A DNA stretch of 14,439 nt from JAPUIN01 sp041580375. GTDB taxonomy: Bacteria > Acidobacteriota > Polarisedimenticolia > Gp22-AA2. A model generated the notes under the pieces. That model ran no database searches. It was not told where the DNA came from and saw only the letters and a program-made list of their open reading frames with translations. The position numbers and the translations under genes are program-made. Positions 1-7,282 of this stretch are shown here, in pieces. The stretch lies in contig JBFGDZ010000085.1 in the NCBI GenBank assembly GCA_041580375.1, positions 1-14,439 on the forward strand, read 5' to 3'. Numbering within the stretch: position 1 is the first letter of the stretch; each line of letters opens with the position of its first letter.

Positions 1-1146
<1,146 letters not shown>

Positions 1147-1150
<4 letters not shown>

Positions 1151-3381
1151 CCCGCCTGCTCCGCGCCGGGTCGCAGCGTCTCGCGCGACCCGTGCTTCAG
1201 TTTGATGAAGAAGGTCGAACCCATGCCCGGGCGGCTCTCGTACCTGAGGTCGCCGCCGTGCGCCTCGATGATGCTGCGGGCGATCGGAAGACCCAGGCCG
1301 GTGCCCCCCTCCTTCGTCGTCGTGAAGAAGTCGAACACGTTCAGACCCGGCTCGATTCCGGGGCCGGTGTCCGACACGCTCAGGATCACGGCGCCGTCCA
1401 TGACGCGGCTCGAGAGCACGACGCCCCCGCCGCCGGGCATCGCTTCGACGGCGTTGCGCACCAGATTGATCAGGACCTGCTTCATCTTCTCGCGATCGAG
1501 GGCGATCTGCGGCATGCCTCCGGCCAGATCCTGCGTGACCTGCACGTTGCGCTCGCGGGCGAGCGGGGCCATCAGCTCGACCACCTCGCCGAGCAGGGAC
1601 TCGGGATCGGACTCGCGCAGGGAGAGGCGATCGATGGTGGAGAGCGACAGGAATTCCCCGACGAGCTGGTTCAGCCTCTCGATCTCGCTCCGCGTCGTCT
1701 CGACCAGAGACGCGATCTCGCCCCGTAACGGGGCGTCCTCCAGCTTCGTCAGGCGGCGGGACAGGAGGACGAGCTGCAGCGTGATCGAGTTCAGCGGGTT
1801 CCGCACCTCGTGCGCCAGCCCGGAGGCCAGCGTCCCGACCGCCGCCAGCCGCTCGGAGCGCATCATCGAGTCCTGCGCCTTCTGGAGCCTGAGGAGCGCC
1901 TCGCGCGATTCGCGATAGAGCCGCGCATTCTCGATCGCCAGCGCGGCCTGTCCGGCGAGGGTCCCGGCCAGCTCGACCTCCGAGGCACTCCAGCGAGAGG
2001 GCTGCTGCCGATCCGCCAGGAGCAGCCCCTGCAGCCGCTCGCGCGCACGCAGCGGGATCATGATCGCGGAACCGGTGCGCCAGCGTCTGGCCAGATCGGC
2101 GTTGGCCCGCGCGTCCCGGGAGGCGTCGTTGATCACGAGGGTCCGCTCCCGGCGCAGGGTCTCCACCAGCGCCTTGGAGCCGAATCCGACGAAGTCCACG
2201 AGGCTTCCCGTCCGGAGCCCCTCCAGGTCCGGCCCCGCCAGGTAAGCGAACTCCATGCGGCTGGCGTCGTCCCCGAGGAAGATGGCGCAACGATCCACCG
2301 ACAGCAGCTCGCGGGCGTAGTCTCCCACGGCGGCGAGCACGCGATCCAGCTCGAGGCTTCCCCCGATGGCGCGCGCCAGCGATGCCAGCGCCTGCGACTC
2401 GGCGTTACGGCGGCGCTCCGTGCGCAGCATCCTGGCCTTGTCGACGGCCAGGCAGATCTGCCTCGACGCCGTCTCCATGAAGTGCAGCTCCTCGTCGGAG
2501 AACGCCCGGCCGGGACGGTTCGCGATGTTCATGACCCCGAGAATACCGCGCTCGAACTTGAGGGGAATGCAGGCGTGGATCGTCGGGCCCGTGGCCGGGA
2601 GGATGCCCGGGATGCGCGGGCATTCGGTCGTATTGCGCGCCAGCTGGAGCCTCCCGGTACGGAAGACGTCCTGGCAGAGGCAGGGATCGAGCCCCTTCTC
2701 TCGCGCTTCGTTCTGGAACGACTCATCGAGCCCCCGGCTCACGGCAAGCTCGAGCTTGCGGGTGCGGGCGTCCCCCCAGAAGATCCAGCCGGCGCCCAGG
2801 CCGAGCTTCTCGAGGAGCACGTCGAGCGACGCCTGCAGGATCTCCTCGTCGTCCTCGAGATCCCTCAGCCTCGTGCCGATCTCGCGAAGAGCCTCCAGCT
2901 CGACGTTGCGCCGCGCCAGGGACTCCCGCTGGCGGCGGCTCGCGTTGATCAGGCTCTCGGTCCGGAGGGCGGCGGCCGTCGTGCTCGCCGCGGCGCGTGC
3001 GAAGTTGCAGGCGGGGCGGTCCCAGTGCTGCGGGCGGTCGAGCGCCATCACTCCGATCGGGCCGGTATCGGCGGGAAGCAGGAGGACGAGCCGCTCCGGC
3101 AACGGCTGATTGGGGGCCGGGCAGGGAGTCTCGTGACGCGTGATGAGCGCCATGGAGCCGGCCTCCTCGAGACCCTTGCGGGGTCGCCTCCCCCAGCGCG
3201 CAGCGACGGCGGGGGGCTCGTCCGGGTCCTTGCGGAGGAGAAGCAGGCCTGCGCTGCAGCCGAGGGTCCTGGCGGTGAGGGCCAGACCCTGGCCGCAGAT
3301 CTCCTTCCGGCTGGCCGGCGAAGCGGTGAGCCGGACCAGTTCCCTGAGCCGCTCCGGGGCCGTCTCCGCATCAAAGGGCAT
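1147..3381 (-). CDS. Soluble histidine kinase with GAF sensor domains
   Basis: A 744-residue sensor kinase with no membrane segment, so probably a cytosolic sensor. Order: a weak GAF-like region (about 20-140), a helical linker, a second GAF (about 175-315), a third GAF (about 335-490), a short coiled linker, HisKA with H524 in LAHEVRNP, then an HATPase domain with N643 in NLVRNAVEA, DTGPG at 671 and GTGLGL at 693-698. The second GAF carries a Cys/His set (C234, C236, C254, H269, C271) that might bind a ligand or metal; this is inference. I chose the ATG at 3381 because GGAGG sits 6 nt upstream. The open frame runs further upstream to 4170, but that part overlaps the stress-protein gene in another frame and is not real. 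The gene lies 77 nt after the UspA gene and overlaps the regulator start by 4 nt, so the three likely form one operon. Its partner is the adjacent regulator. Confidence 0.94.
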
Positions 3382-3458
3382 GAATCGCCTCCGGCTCGTA
3401 CGTCCGATGAGACGATCATGACACGGGATCGGCCCGGCCCGTAAGTCCAATTTCTCCA

Positions 3459-3911
3459 TCACGCAGGGACGCCCGACTTGACGATCTCGACGTTGCACGG
3501 GGCGTGCGTGACCAGGGCGTGGCAGACGCTGCCCAGGAACATCCGTCCCAGCCCGCTCGCCCCGCTCGATCCGAGGATGACGAGATCGGCGCCCCACTCC
3601 CGGATCGCCTCGAGCAGCGCGTTCTTCACGCTGCCGTCGCGCAGCTCGTAGCTCGGCTCGAGATCGGGACGCGCGCGCAGCCTCTCCATGATTCCCTGAA
3701 TCCGTTGATAGGAGTTCTCCCGCAGCGAGACGCGGATGCGCTCGGCCAGCGGCCCGTAGAACTCCACGCCTGACGGGGGGGCGAGGAAGTGTTCCATCTC
3801 CACGACGGTGACGACCCGGACGAGTGAGCCCGCCGGCCAGGGGCGCTTGAGCACCTCTTCGACCGCCGCCTCCGAAGGTTTCGACCCGTCGTAAGCGAGC
3901 AGGATTCGCAT
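3459..3911 (-). CDS. Universal stress protein, UspA family, ATP-binding type
   Basis: A 150-residue single-domain universal stress protein. The N-terminus (MRILLAYDGS) is the usual beta strand with the nucleotide-contacting Asp. Near the C-terminus GSSG, nine residues, then GS fits the G-x2-G-x9-G(S/T) ATP-binding motif of the MJ0577 type, so it probably binds ATP. The ATG at 3911 is chosen because the domain begins there and AGAGG (3924-3920) lies 8 nt upstream. The open frame extends upstream to 4130, but that stretch lacks domain homology and holds the promoter. A sigma-54 promoter match at 3936-3951 would start the transcript about 14 nt before the ATG. It is the first gene of the likely operon with the kinase and regulator, which suggests a stress-responsive sensory module. 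The physiological role of Usp proteins is broad, and nothing here narrows it. Confidence 0.93.
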   Translation of the reverse strand: MRILLAYDGSKPSEAAVEEVLKRPWPAGSLVRVVTVVEMEHFLAPPSGVEFYGPLAERIRVSLRENSYQRIQGIMERLRARPDLEPSYELRDGSVKNALLEAIREWGADLVILGSSGASGLGRMFLGSVCHALVTHAPCNVEIVKSGVPA

Positions 3912-3935
3912 GAAGCGGACCTCTGTCACGGGGAA

Positions 3936-3951
3936 AGCAGCATACATGCCA
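3936..3951 (-). promoter_or_regulatory. Sigma-54 (-24/-12) promoter for the UspA-kinase-regulator operon
   Basis: Read on the minus strand the site is TGGCATGTATGCTGCT, compared with consensus TGGCACG-N4-TTGCW. The invariant GG and GC are exactly 10 nt apart and only two consensus positions differ. The predicted start near 3925 leaves a very short leader that just includes the ribosome binding site of the stress protein. Transcription would need an enhancer-binding protein; whether the operon's own regulator does this is not visible. Confidence 0.68.
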
Positions 3952-4185
3952 GCGCCGCAGCCAAGGGGGGCGCGGCGGGCGCCGGGGCGCCGGTCGCGCG
4001 TTTTTGCAGGCGCGCGCCGCGACTTCGCCGGCGAGGCTTCGCCCGAGAATCGTGGATCGCCTCCGGCCGGACGCAATCCGTTCGCAGGAAGGAGGTTCCT
4101 GAGCGCGCCGCGGGAAAAATTTGCGGCCACTCCATCTACCTGATTCTCCTAAGGAAACCCCGGCGGACACGCGGTCCGAGGGAGG

Positions 4186-4214
4186 TTGCGGTGGGGCCGG
4201 GACTGACCGATACT
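4186..4214 (+). promoter_or_regulatory. Sigma-70-like promoter for tRNA-Leu
   Basis: TTGCGG, a 17-nt spacer, then GATACT, with the -10 box ending 8 nt before the mature tRNA 5' end. Each box matches consensus at 4 of 6 positions. Spacing and placement are right for a short tRNA leader, but the boxes alone are moderate. Confidence 0.45.
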
Positions 4215-4222
4215 AGTCCGGC

Positions 4223-4307
4223 GCGAAAGTGGCGGAACTGGTAGACGCGCCGGACTTAGGATCCGGTGGGGCAACCCGTGGGGGTTCGAATCCCTCCTTT
4301 CGCACCA
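4223..4307 (+). tRNA. tRNA-Leu (anticodon UAG)
   Basis: The acceptor stem GCGAAAG (4223-4229) pairs with CTTTCGC (4297-4303), followed by discriminator A and an encoded CCA. The anticodon stem CCGGA/TCCGG encloses CTTAGGA, giving anticodon TAG, which reads CUA and other CUN leucine codons. The long class II variable arm (GGG-GCAA-CCC) and the GGTTCGAATCC T-arm are typical of tRNA-Leu. It is not tRNA-Sec: the acceptor and D arms are of normal length. Confidence 0.97.
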
Positions 4308-4337
4308 CGCTTTCCCGGCCCCCTCTCCGAGGCCGCT

Positions 4338-5294
4338 TCATGAACAGGCTGCGACGAGCGTCGCCACGCGCTCCAGAAGCGCGGCGTCCTCCCCGTCATC
4401 GAAGGCGCCGACCGACGCGCTCTCGGCGACGAGGGCGCCGGAGGCGTCCGGGTCCGCCGCGACAGGCACGATGAGCGCCGTCCGGCTCGAGGCCCCCATC
4501 GCGATGTAGGCCGGATCGGTCGTGACATCGGAGATCCGGCGCGGGCCACCGCCGCCGATGAGCGCTGCGCCTCCCGGGACGGCGCGGCTCGCTGCGGAGA
4601 TGGCCTCCCCCGCCGACGCGGTCCGGACGAGGGTGGTCCCCTCGATGCGATACAGGCCGGCCGCGGAGTAGCGGCGACCGCGCGCGAGCTCCGACAAAAC
4701 CGAGCCGGCGCCGGATCGGCCCTCGCGCCCGAGGATCGTCCCGATGCGGCGGACGAGCACCTCCGGATCGGCCAGCGTGACGTCCACCCGGAGCGCGTTG
4801 TTGAAACGGTTGAAGTAGTTGAAGAGGCCGATGACGGCGGCGATCTCGACGATCTGGACCTCGCTGAAATGGCGCCGCAACTCGGCGAACAGGTCGTCGG
4901 ACACTTCTCCGGCGCCGCCGGTCATCGCGTCGGCCAGGGCCAGGGCCGCCTTCTGATCGGGGGGAAACGGAGAATGCGCGGGATCCCCGAGCGCCCTGAG
5001 GGCTTCGTCACTGACGCCGAACTGCTTTGCCAAAGCAGTGTGGGAAGCGAGTCAGTAGTCGCAGTCATTGATGCGGGAGACCCGCACCGCCAGCATCTCC
5101 TTGAGTGCCGTGGGTACTGAACCCGGGCCGAGGACACTGCGGAAGTGGTCCACCATCGTCGTGAGGATCTCCGGACGGTGGGCCGCGGTGCGGAACATGT
5201 TGGGGACGTTGCCGCGCTCCTCGAGAAACTTTTCGAAGAGCGCGCGGACATCGGCCGCGACCTCGCTGGCGTCCAGGCGCCGGATGCGTCCCAC
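4338..5294 (-). CDS. Predicted selenoprotein: AhpD/CMD-like domain fused to a GAF domain (in-frame TGA = Sec)
   Basis: The GTG at 5294 (GGAG 7 nt upstream) opens an AhpD-like frame of 80 codons, then TGA at 5054-5052, then 237 more codons in the same frame to TGA at 4338. If the first TGA is selenocysteine the product has 318 residues. Around it E66, C78, U81 and H85 give E-x11-C-x2-U-x3-H. This matches the spacing of E118, C130, C133 and H137 of mycobacterial AhpD, with Sec replacing the Cys that attacks the substrate. The AhpD/CMD fold spans about 1-173, so the TGA lies in mid-domain. Residues about 195-317 look like a GAF domain without the Cys set of free-methionine sulfoxide reductases. 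A SECIS-like hairpin follows the TGA (5021-5039). The likely role is a thiol/selenol peroxidase or disulfide reductase with a ligand-sensing tail. The alternative is a pseudogene with a nonsense mutation, made less likely by the exact position, the hairpin and the intact downstream frame. Ordinary annotation would split it or start it at the TTG at 5033. No sel genes are in the window. Confidence 0.88.
5021..5039 (-). promoter_or_regulatory. Bacterial SECIS-like hairpin downstream of the Sec codon
   Basis: Read 5'->3' on the minus strand: ACUGCUUU-GGC-AAAGCAGU, a perfect 8-bp stem. There are 12 nt between UGA and the stem and 20 nt between UGA and the apical loop. The loop begins with G. This fits the general description of bacterial SECIS elements (UGA-to-loop distance of roughly 16-37 nt, small loop with a G in its first two positions). 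It would be bound by SelB while the ribosome is at the UGA. Confidence 0.8.
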
Positions 5295-5307
5295 AAGCGT
5301 GCTCCGC

Positions 5308-5331
5308 CCGGCCCGGGGTCGACCGGGCCGG
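5308..5331. repeat. GC-rich inverted repeat in the leader of the selenoprotein gene
   Basis: CCGGCCCGG, six bases, CCGGGCCGG: a perfect 9-bp stem. It ends 13 nt before the GTG start, within the predicted leader (about 5341-5295) and just upstream of the ribosome binding site. It could be a translational or attenuation structure, or a dyad for a DNA-binding protein; no U-tract follows. Confidence 0.55.
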
Positions 5332-5347
5332 ATCTTGGATCGTCCGC

Positions 5348-5376
5348 ACCTTAGCGCCGCCCGCGCCGACTGTCAA
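5348..5376 (-). promoter_or_regulatory. Sigma-70-like promoter of the selenoprotein gene
   Basis: On the minus strand: TTGACA (5376-5371, perfect -35), a 17-nt spacer, TAAGGT (5353-5348, 3 of 6). The predicted start is near 5341, about 47 nt before the GTG. The perfect 12-bp palindrome CGTGGATCCACG at 5386-5397 lies 9 nt upstream of the -35 and could be an operator. Confidence 0.5.
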
Positions 5377-5385
5377 AGGGCGCCT

Positions 5386-5397
5386 CGTGGATCCACG
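5386..5397. promoter_or_regulatory. 12-bp palindrome, possible operator
   Basis: CGTGGATCCACG is a perfect palindrome between the divergent selenoprotein gene and the exported-protein gene, just upstream of the proposed -35 of the former. A regulator-binding role is inferred from position only. Confidence 0.3.
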
Positions 5398-5488
5398 CCT
5401 AAACCTTCGGTGACTCCGGGCGGTCTGTATCCGGCATGAAACGCTGCACCTCACCGAACGCAACACCCATCACCAGGGAGGATCACAC

Positions 5489-5941
5489 ATGTCGCGAGGT
5501 CCCGGAATTCTGGCCGTAGCAGCCCTGATCGTGGCGGGAGCGAGCGCGCTTCCGGCCGCGACCCTGGCGCAGGAGATCGCCGATGACAAGCCGGCGCCGG
5601 TCATCATCGTCGGCAACACCCGGTTCACGCCGCTGTTCGAAGACGTCGTTCTCGCACCGGGAGAACGCGCGCGCCGCGAGCTCCCCCTCGCACACTTCAC
5701 GCGCGTGAGTCTGCTGGCCGCCGGCGAGTCGGGACCCAATCCGGGCCGGGTCGCCGTGGCGACCGTCTTCGGTCCCCCGGCCGTTCCCGTGCCCAACAGG
5801 CTCGACCTGGTGTTCGAGGGCGATCAGTCGGCGCGACGCGCCGACACGATGGTCGTCATGGGCCCGGTGCTGCATGTCGAGATCGCCAACCTGTCGCGAC
5901 TGCCGGTTCGCGTCTCGATGAGCGCGTTCGCGGCCCGCTAG
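5489..5941 (+). CDS. Small exported protein of unknown function
   Basis: I do not recognise this 150-residue protein. The N-terminus has a basic start, a hydrophobic alanine/valine/leucine core (about 6-22) and an A-T-L-A-Q-like cleavage region near 27-28, so it is likely secreted or periplasmic. The remaining 120 residues contain many short alternating hydrophobic strands, suggesting a beta-sandwich-like fold. There is no Cys in the mature part and no recognisable catalytic motif. The ATG is well supported by GGAGG 7 nt upstream. It is divergent from the selenoprotein gene and convergent with the PilZ gene, so it is probably a single-gene unit. It has the same GC-rich codon use as its neighbours. 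Confidence 0.85.
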   Translation: MSRGPGILAVAALIVAGASALPAATLAQEIADDKPAPVIIVGNTRFTPLFEDVVLAPGERARRELPLAHFTRVSLLAAGESGPNPGRVAVATVFGPPAVPVPNRLDLVFEGDQSARRADTMVVMGPVLHVEIANLSRLPVRVSMSAFAAR

Positions 5942-5999
5942 GCAGCCGGCCGCGTTCCGGATCGGGCCGCGCCCGGGACGAAACGCGATCGGTCGGATC

Positions 6000-6063
6000 G
6001 GGAGGGCCGCCGCCCGCGAGCCGAGCCGGCGGAGGGATTCGGCGACGCGAGCGGCGGCCTCCC
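6000..6063. terminator. Long inverted repeat between convergent genes
   Basis: The arms at 6000-6013 and 6051-6063 form 13 bp (GGGAGG/GCCGCCGC against GCGGCGGC/CTCCC) with one bulged G and a loop of about 37 nt. It lies between the 3' ends of the exported-protein gene and the PilZ gene and could stop transcription from both sides. No U-tract is present, so intrinsic termination is doubtful. Confidence 0.35.
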
Positions 6064-6094
6064 ATGACCCATGCGCGCCTGCCGCCGGACTTCG

Positions 6095-6790
6095 TCAGGA
6101 GTCGGTCCGCGAGCGGATGAAGCTCTCGATCCGGCTGCTGGCCCGGGCGTCGAGATCCTGAAACTTCAACCCCAGAAGATACTGGTCCTCCTCGGTGATC
6201 CGCTCCACGCGAAGGACCGAGGCGCGCGCGACGATCGGACGCTCGCGCTCCTCGAGGAAGAGCCGCAGGTGCAGCCGTCGATCGAGCGGGAGCTCGAGGC
6301 TGCTCTCCACGAGAACCCCGCCGACGCTGATGTCCTTCGAATAACCGAGAAACTCGCTGACGATCCGGCCGAACGAGACCGAGATTACGGCCGGCACGCG
6401 CGTGTGCAGGCGGAACTGGATGCGGAGGGACCCGGCGAGCCTGTGCAGCAGCGTGTTCGGTGTCGCGGGCGACGCGACGTACTCGTTGCATCCCGCCCGG
6501 CGGCTTCGTTCGTCCTGATCGGGCGGTCCGACCAGGACGAGCGGCATCGCCGGGGACGCGCCGGGCACGTCCCGGAGCCGGCGGCAGAACCGTTCGACGT
6601 CCCCTCCGGTCAGGCCGGCGTCCACCATCAGCGCGTCGGGCGGCTCCCGGCGGATCGCCTCCTCGATCTCATCGGGCGATCCGGCGACCCGCACGCGAAA
6701 CTCCGTGCGATTGAGAAAACAGTCGATCTCGCGCAGGGAGCGCGCGATCTCCTCGGAGAGCAGGATCGTCTTGAAATACGGCTTCTCCAT
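6095..6790 (-). CDS. Degenerate receiver-PilZ protein, probable c-di-GMP effector
   Basis: A 231-residue cytosolic protein. Residues about 5-120 resemble a response-regulator receiver: D57 sits at the phosphoacceptor position, but the acidic pair is replaced by S-E-E near 12-14 and the conserved Lys before Pro108 is Ser107, so normal phosphorylation signalling is unlikely. Residues about 124-228 are a PilZ domain with R127-x3-R131 and D153-x-S155-x2-G158, the two motifs that bind cyclic di-GMP, both intact. It probably relays c-di-GMP to motility, adhesion or transcription targets, which are not identifiable here. The start ATG at 6790 fits the domain boundary; the ribosome binding site is weak (GGCGGG). 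A sigma-54 promoter match lies about 60 nt upstream, and PilZ/motility genes are often sigma-54 dependent. It is a single-gene unit. Confidence 0.9.
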   Translation of the reverse strand: MEKPYFKTILLSEEIARSLREIDCFLNRTEFRVRVAGSPDEIEEAIRREPPDALMVDAGLTGGDVERFCRRLRDVPGASPAMPLVLVGPPDQDERSRRAGCNEYVASPATPNTLLHRLAGSLRIQFRLHTRVPAVISVSFGRIVSEFLGYSKDISVGGVLVESSLELPLDRRLHLRLFLEERERPIVARASVLRVERITEEDQYLLGLKFQDLDARASSRIESFIRSRTDS

Positions 6791-6861
6791 GTCACCCGCC
6801 CCCGGAGATGCTGCCCCTCCCCGTGAGACCGGGCCCCTCCGCCGGGGCCGAATGTGCGAAG

Positions 6862-6877
6862 AGCAAGAAGCGTGCCC
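6862..6877 (-). promoter_or_regulatory. Sigma-54 (-24/-12) promoter of the PilZ gene
   Basis: Minus strand GGGCACGCTTCTTGCT against consensus TGGCACG-N4-TTGCW: every position agrees except the first T. GG and GC are exactly 10 nt apart. The predicted start is near 6851, giving a leader of about 60 nt. Confidence 0.75.
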
Positions 6878-7034
6878 CGGATCTGTGGACGGCGAACATC
6901 ATACGGATCACCCTGCAGGGTCGAGGTTTAGCGGAAGCGGTGAGGGAACGATCGAATCCCGGCCGGCCCTCGGGAATCACGCCGGGACTGAGACTCGATG
7001 ACCCGGGATTCGTCCGAAAGCCGCGAAGGACGCG

Positions 7035-7053
7035 CATGAGACACCGTCTCATG
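7035..7053. promoter_or_regulatory. Inverted repeat 1 (TGAGAC dyad), candidate enhancer site
   Basis: CATGAGAC-ACC-GTCTCATG, a perfect 8-bp dyad. It is centred about 193 nt upstream of the predicted sigma-54 start of the PilZ gene and about 105 nt upstream of the predicted tig start. Confidence 0.55.
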
Positions 7054-7059
7054 AGCAGG

Positions 7060-7084
7060 GCGTCTCAAAGCATGGCTGAGACGC
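7060..7084. promoter_or_regulatory. Inverted repeat 2 (GTCTCA dyad), candidate enhancer site
   Basis: GCGTCTCA-N9-TGAGACGC, a perfect 8-bp dyad using the same half-site as the neighbouring repeat but in the opposite order. It is centred about 221 nt upstream of the sigma-54 start and about 77 nt upstream of the tig start. The N9 spacer recalls CIRCE, but the arm sequence is not that of CIRCE. Confidence 0.55.
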
Positions 7085-7112
7085 GGGGCGCGGGCCGCCG
7101 GGCGGACGGCTC

Positions 7113-7142
7113 TTGAAACAGACGAGGACCTGCTGGTACGAT
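7113..7142 (+). promoter_or_regulatory. tig: Sigma-70-like promoter of the tig-clpP-clpX-lon cluster
   Basis: TTGAAA (5 of 6), an 18-nt spacer, TACGAT (4 of 6 with the key TA...T). The predicted start is near 7149, giving a leader of about 130 nt. CTTGAAA also equals the -35 of heat-shock sigma-32 promoters, but the only CCAT-like -10 follows after 24 nt, which is too far. Confidence 0.5.
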
Positions 7143-7231
7143 CGCCATCCCGGTCGAGCAGGGTTTCAAGGACAGTCGGAGCCCCGGGTCGCGCCCCTCC
7201 TCATCATCCGGGCGATTCCCCCAGAGGAACG

Positions 7232-7282
7232 ATGGAGTCGATCACCGACGGCGGGATCGGCTCGGACAGCGCAGGATCGTGA
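7232..7282 (+). CDS. Possible 16-residue leader peptide overlapping the tig start
   Basis: The ATG at 7232 with GAGG 4 nt upstream opens 16 codons ending in TGA at 7280-7282, which shares its A with the ATG of tig (TGATG). Such an overlap would couple tig translation to the leader. A short open frame can arise by chance in GC-rich DNA and the SD spacing is short, so this is only a candidate. Confidence 0.25.
   Translation: MESITDGGIGSDSAGS

Larger units (their letters stand above)
3912..4222. other. Intergenic region between uspA and tRNA-Leu
   Basis: No gene is seen here; open frames crossing it are low-complexity GC shadows. It holds the sigma-54 promoter facing left (3936-3951), an inverted repeat CAGGAA-N5-TTCCTG at 4085-4101 about 170 nt upstream of the predicted sigma-54 start (a plausible enhancer position), a short A/T-rich patch at 4114-4122, and the tRNA promoter facing right (4186-4214). 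Use of the inverted repeat by a regulator is conjecture. Confidence 0.5.
6791..7231. other. Divergent regulatory region between the PilZ gene and tig
   Basis: No protein gene is supported. The stretch carries the sigma-54 promoter facing left (6862-6877), six TGAGAC/GTCTCA half-sites (6824, 6989, 7037, 7046, 7062, 7077), four of them arranged as two inverted repeats, and a sigma-70-like promoter facing right (7113-7142). Confidence 0.6.

Noticed and set aside
4316..4336. CGGCC/GGCCG hairpin after tRNA-Leu as a terminator
   Set aside because: Only 5 bp with a 10-nt loop and no U-tract; common by chance in this base composition.
4338..5033. Separate 231-residue gene starting at TTG 5033
   Set aside because: It would start in the middle of the AhpD fold, after the catalytic His, with no ribosome binding site; the continuous frame through the TGA explains it better.
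5302..5317. GG-N10-GC on the minus strand just before the selenoprotein start
   Set aside because: It lacks the TT and the A of the consensus and overlaps the ribosome binding site.
5429..5447. Sigma-54 site (CGGCATG...CTGCA) upstream of the exported-protein gene
   Set aside because: GG and GC are 11 nt apart instead of the required 10.
7060..7084. CIRCE element (HrcA site)
   Set aside because: Only the 9-nt spacer agrees; the arms are GCGTCTCA/TGAGACGC rather than TTAGCACTC/GAGTGCTAA.
7112..7150. Heat-shock sigma-32 promoter for tig (CTTGAAA ... CGCCATCC)
   Set aside because: The boxes are 24 nt apart, much longer than the usual 11-16 nt.
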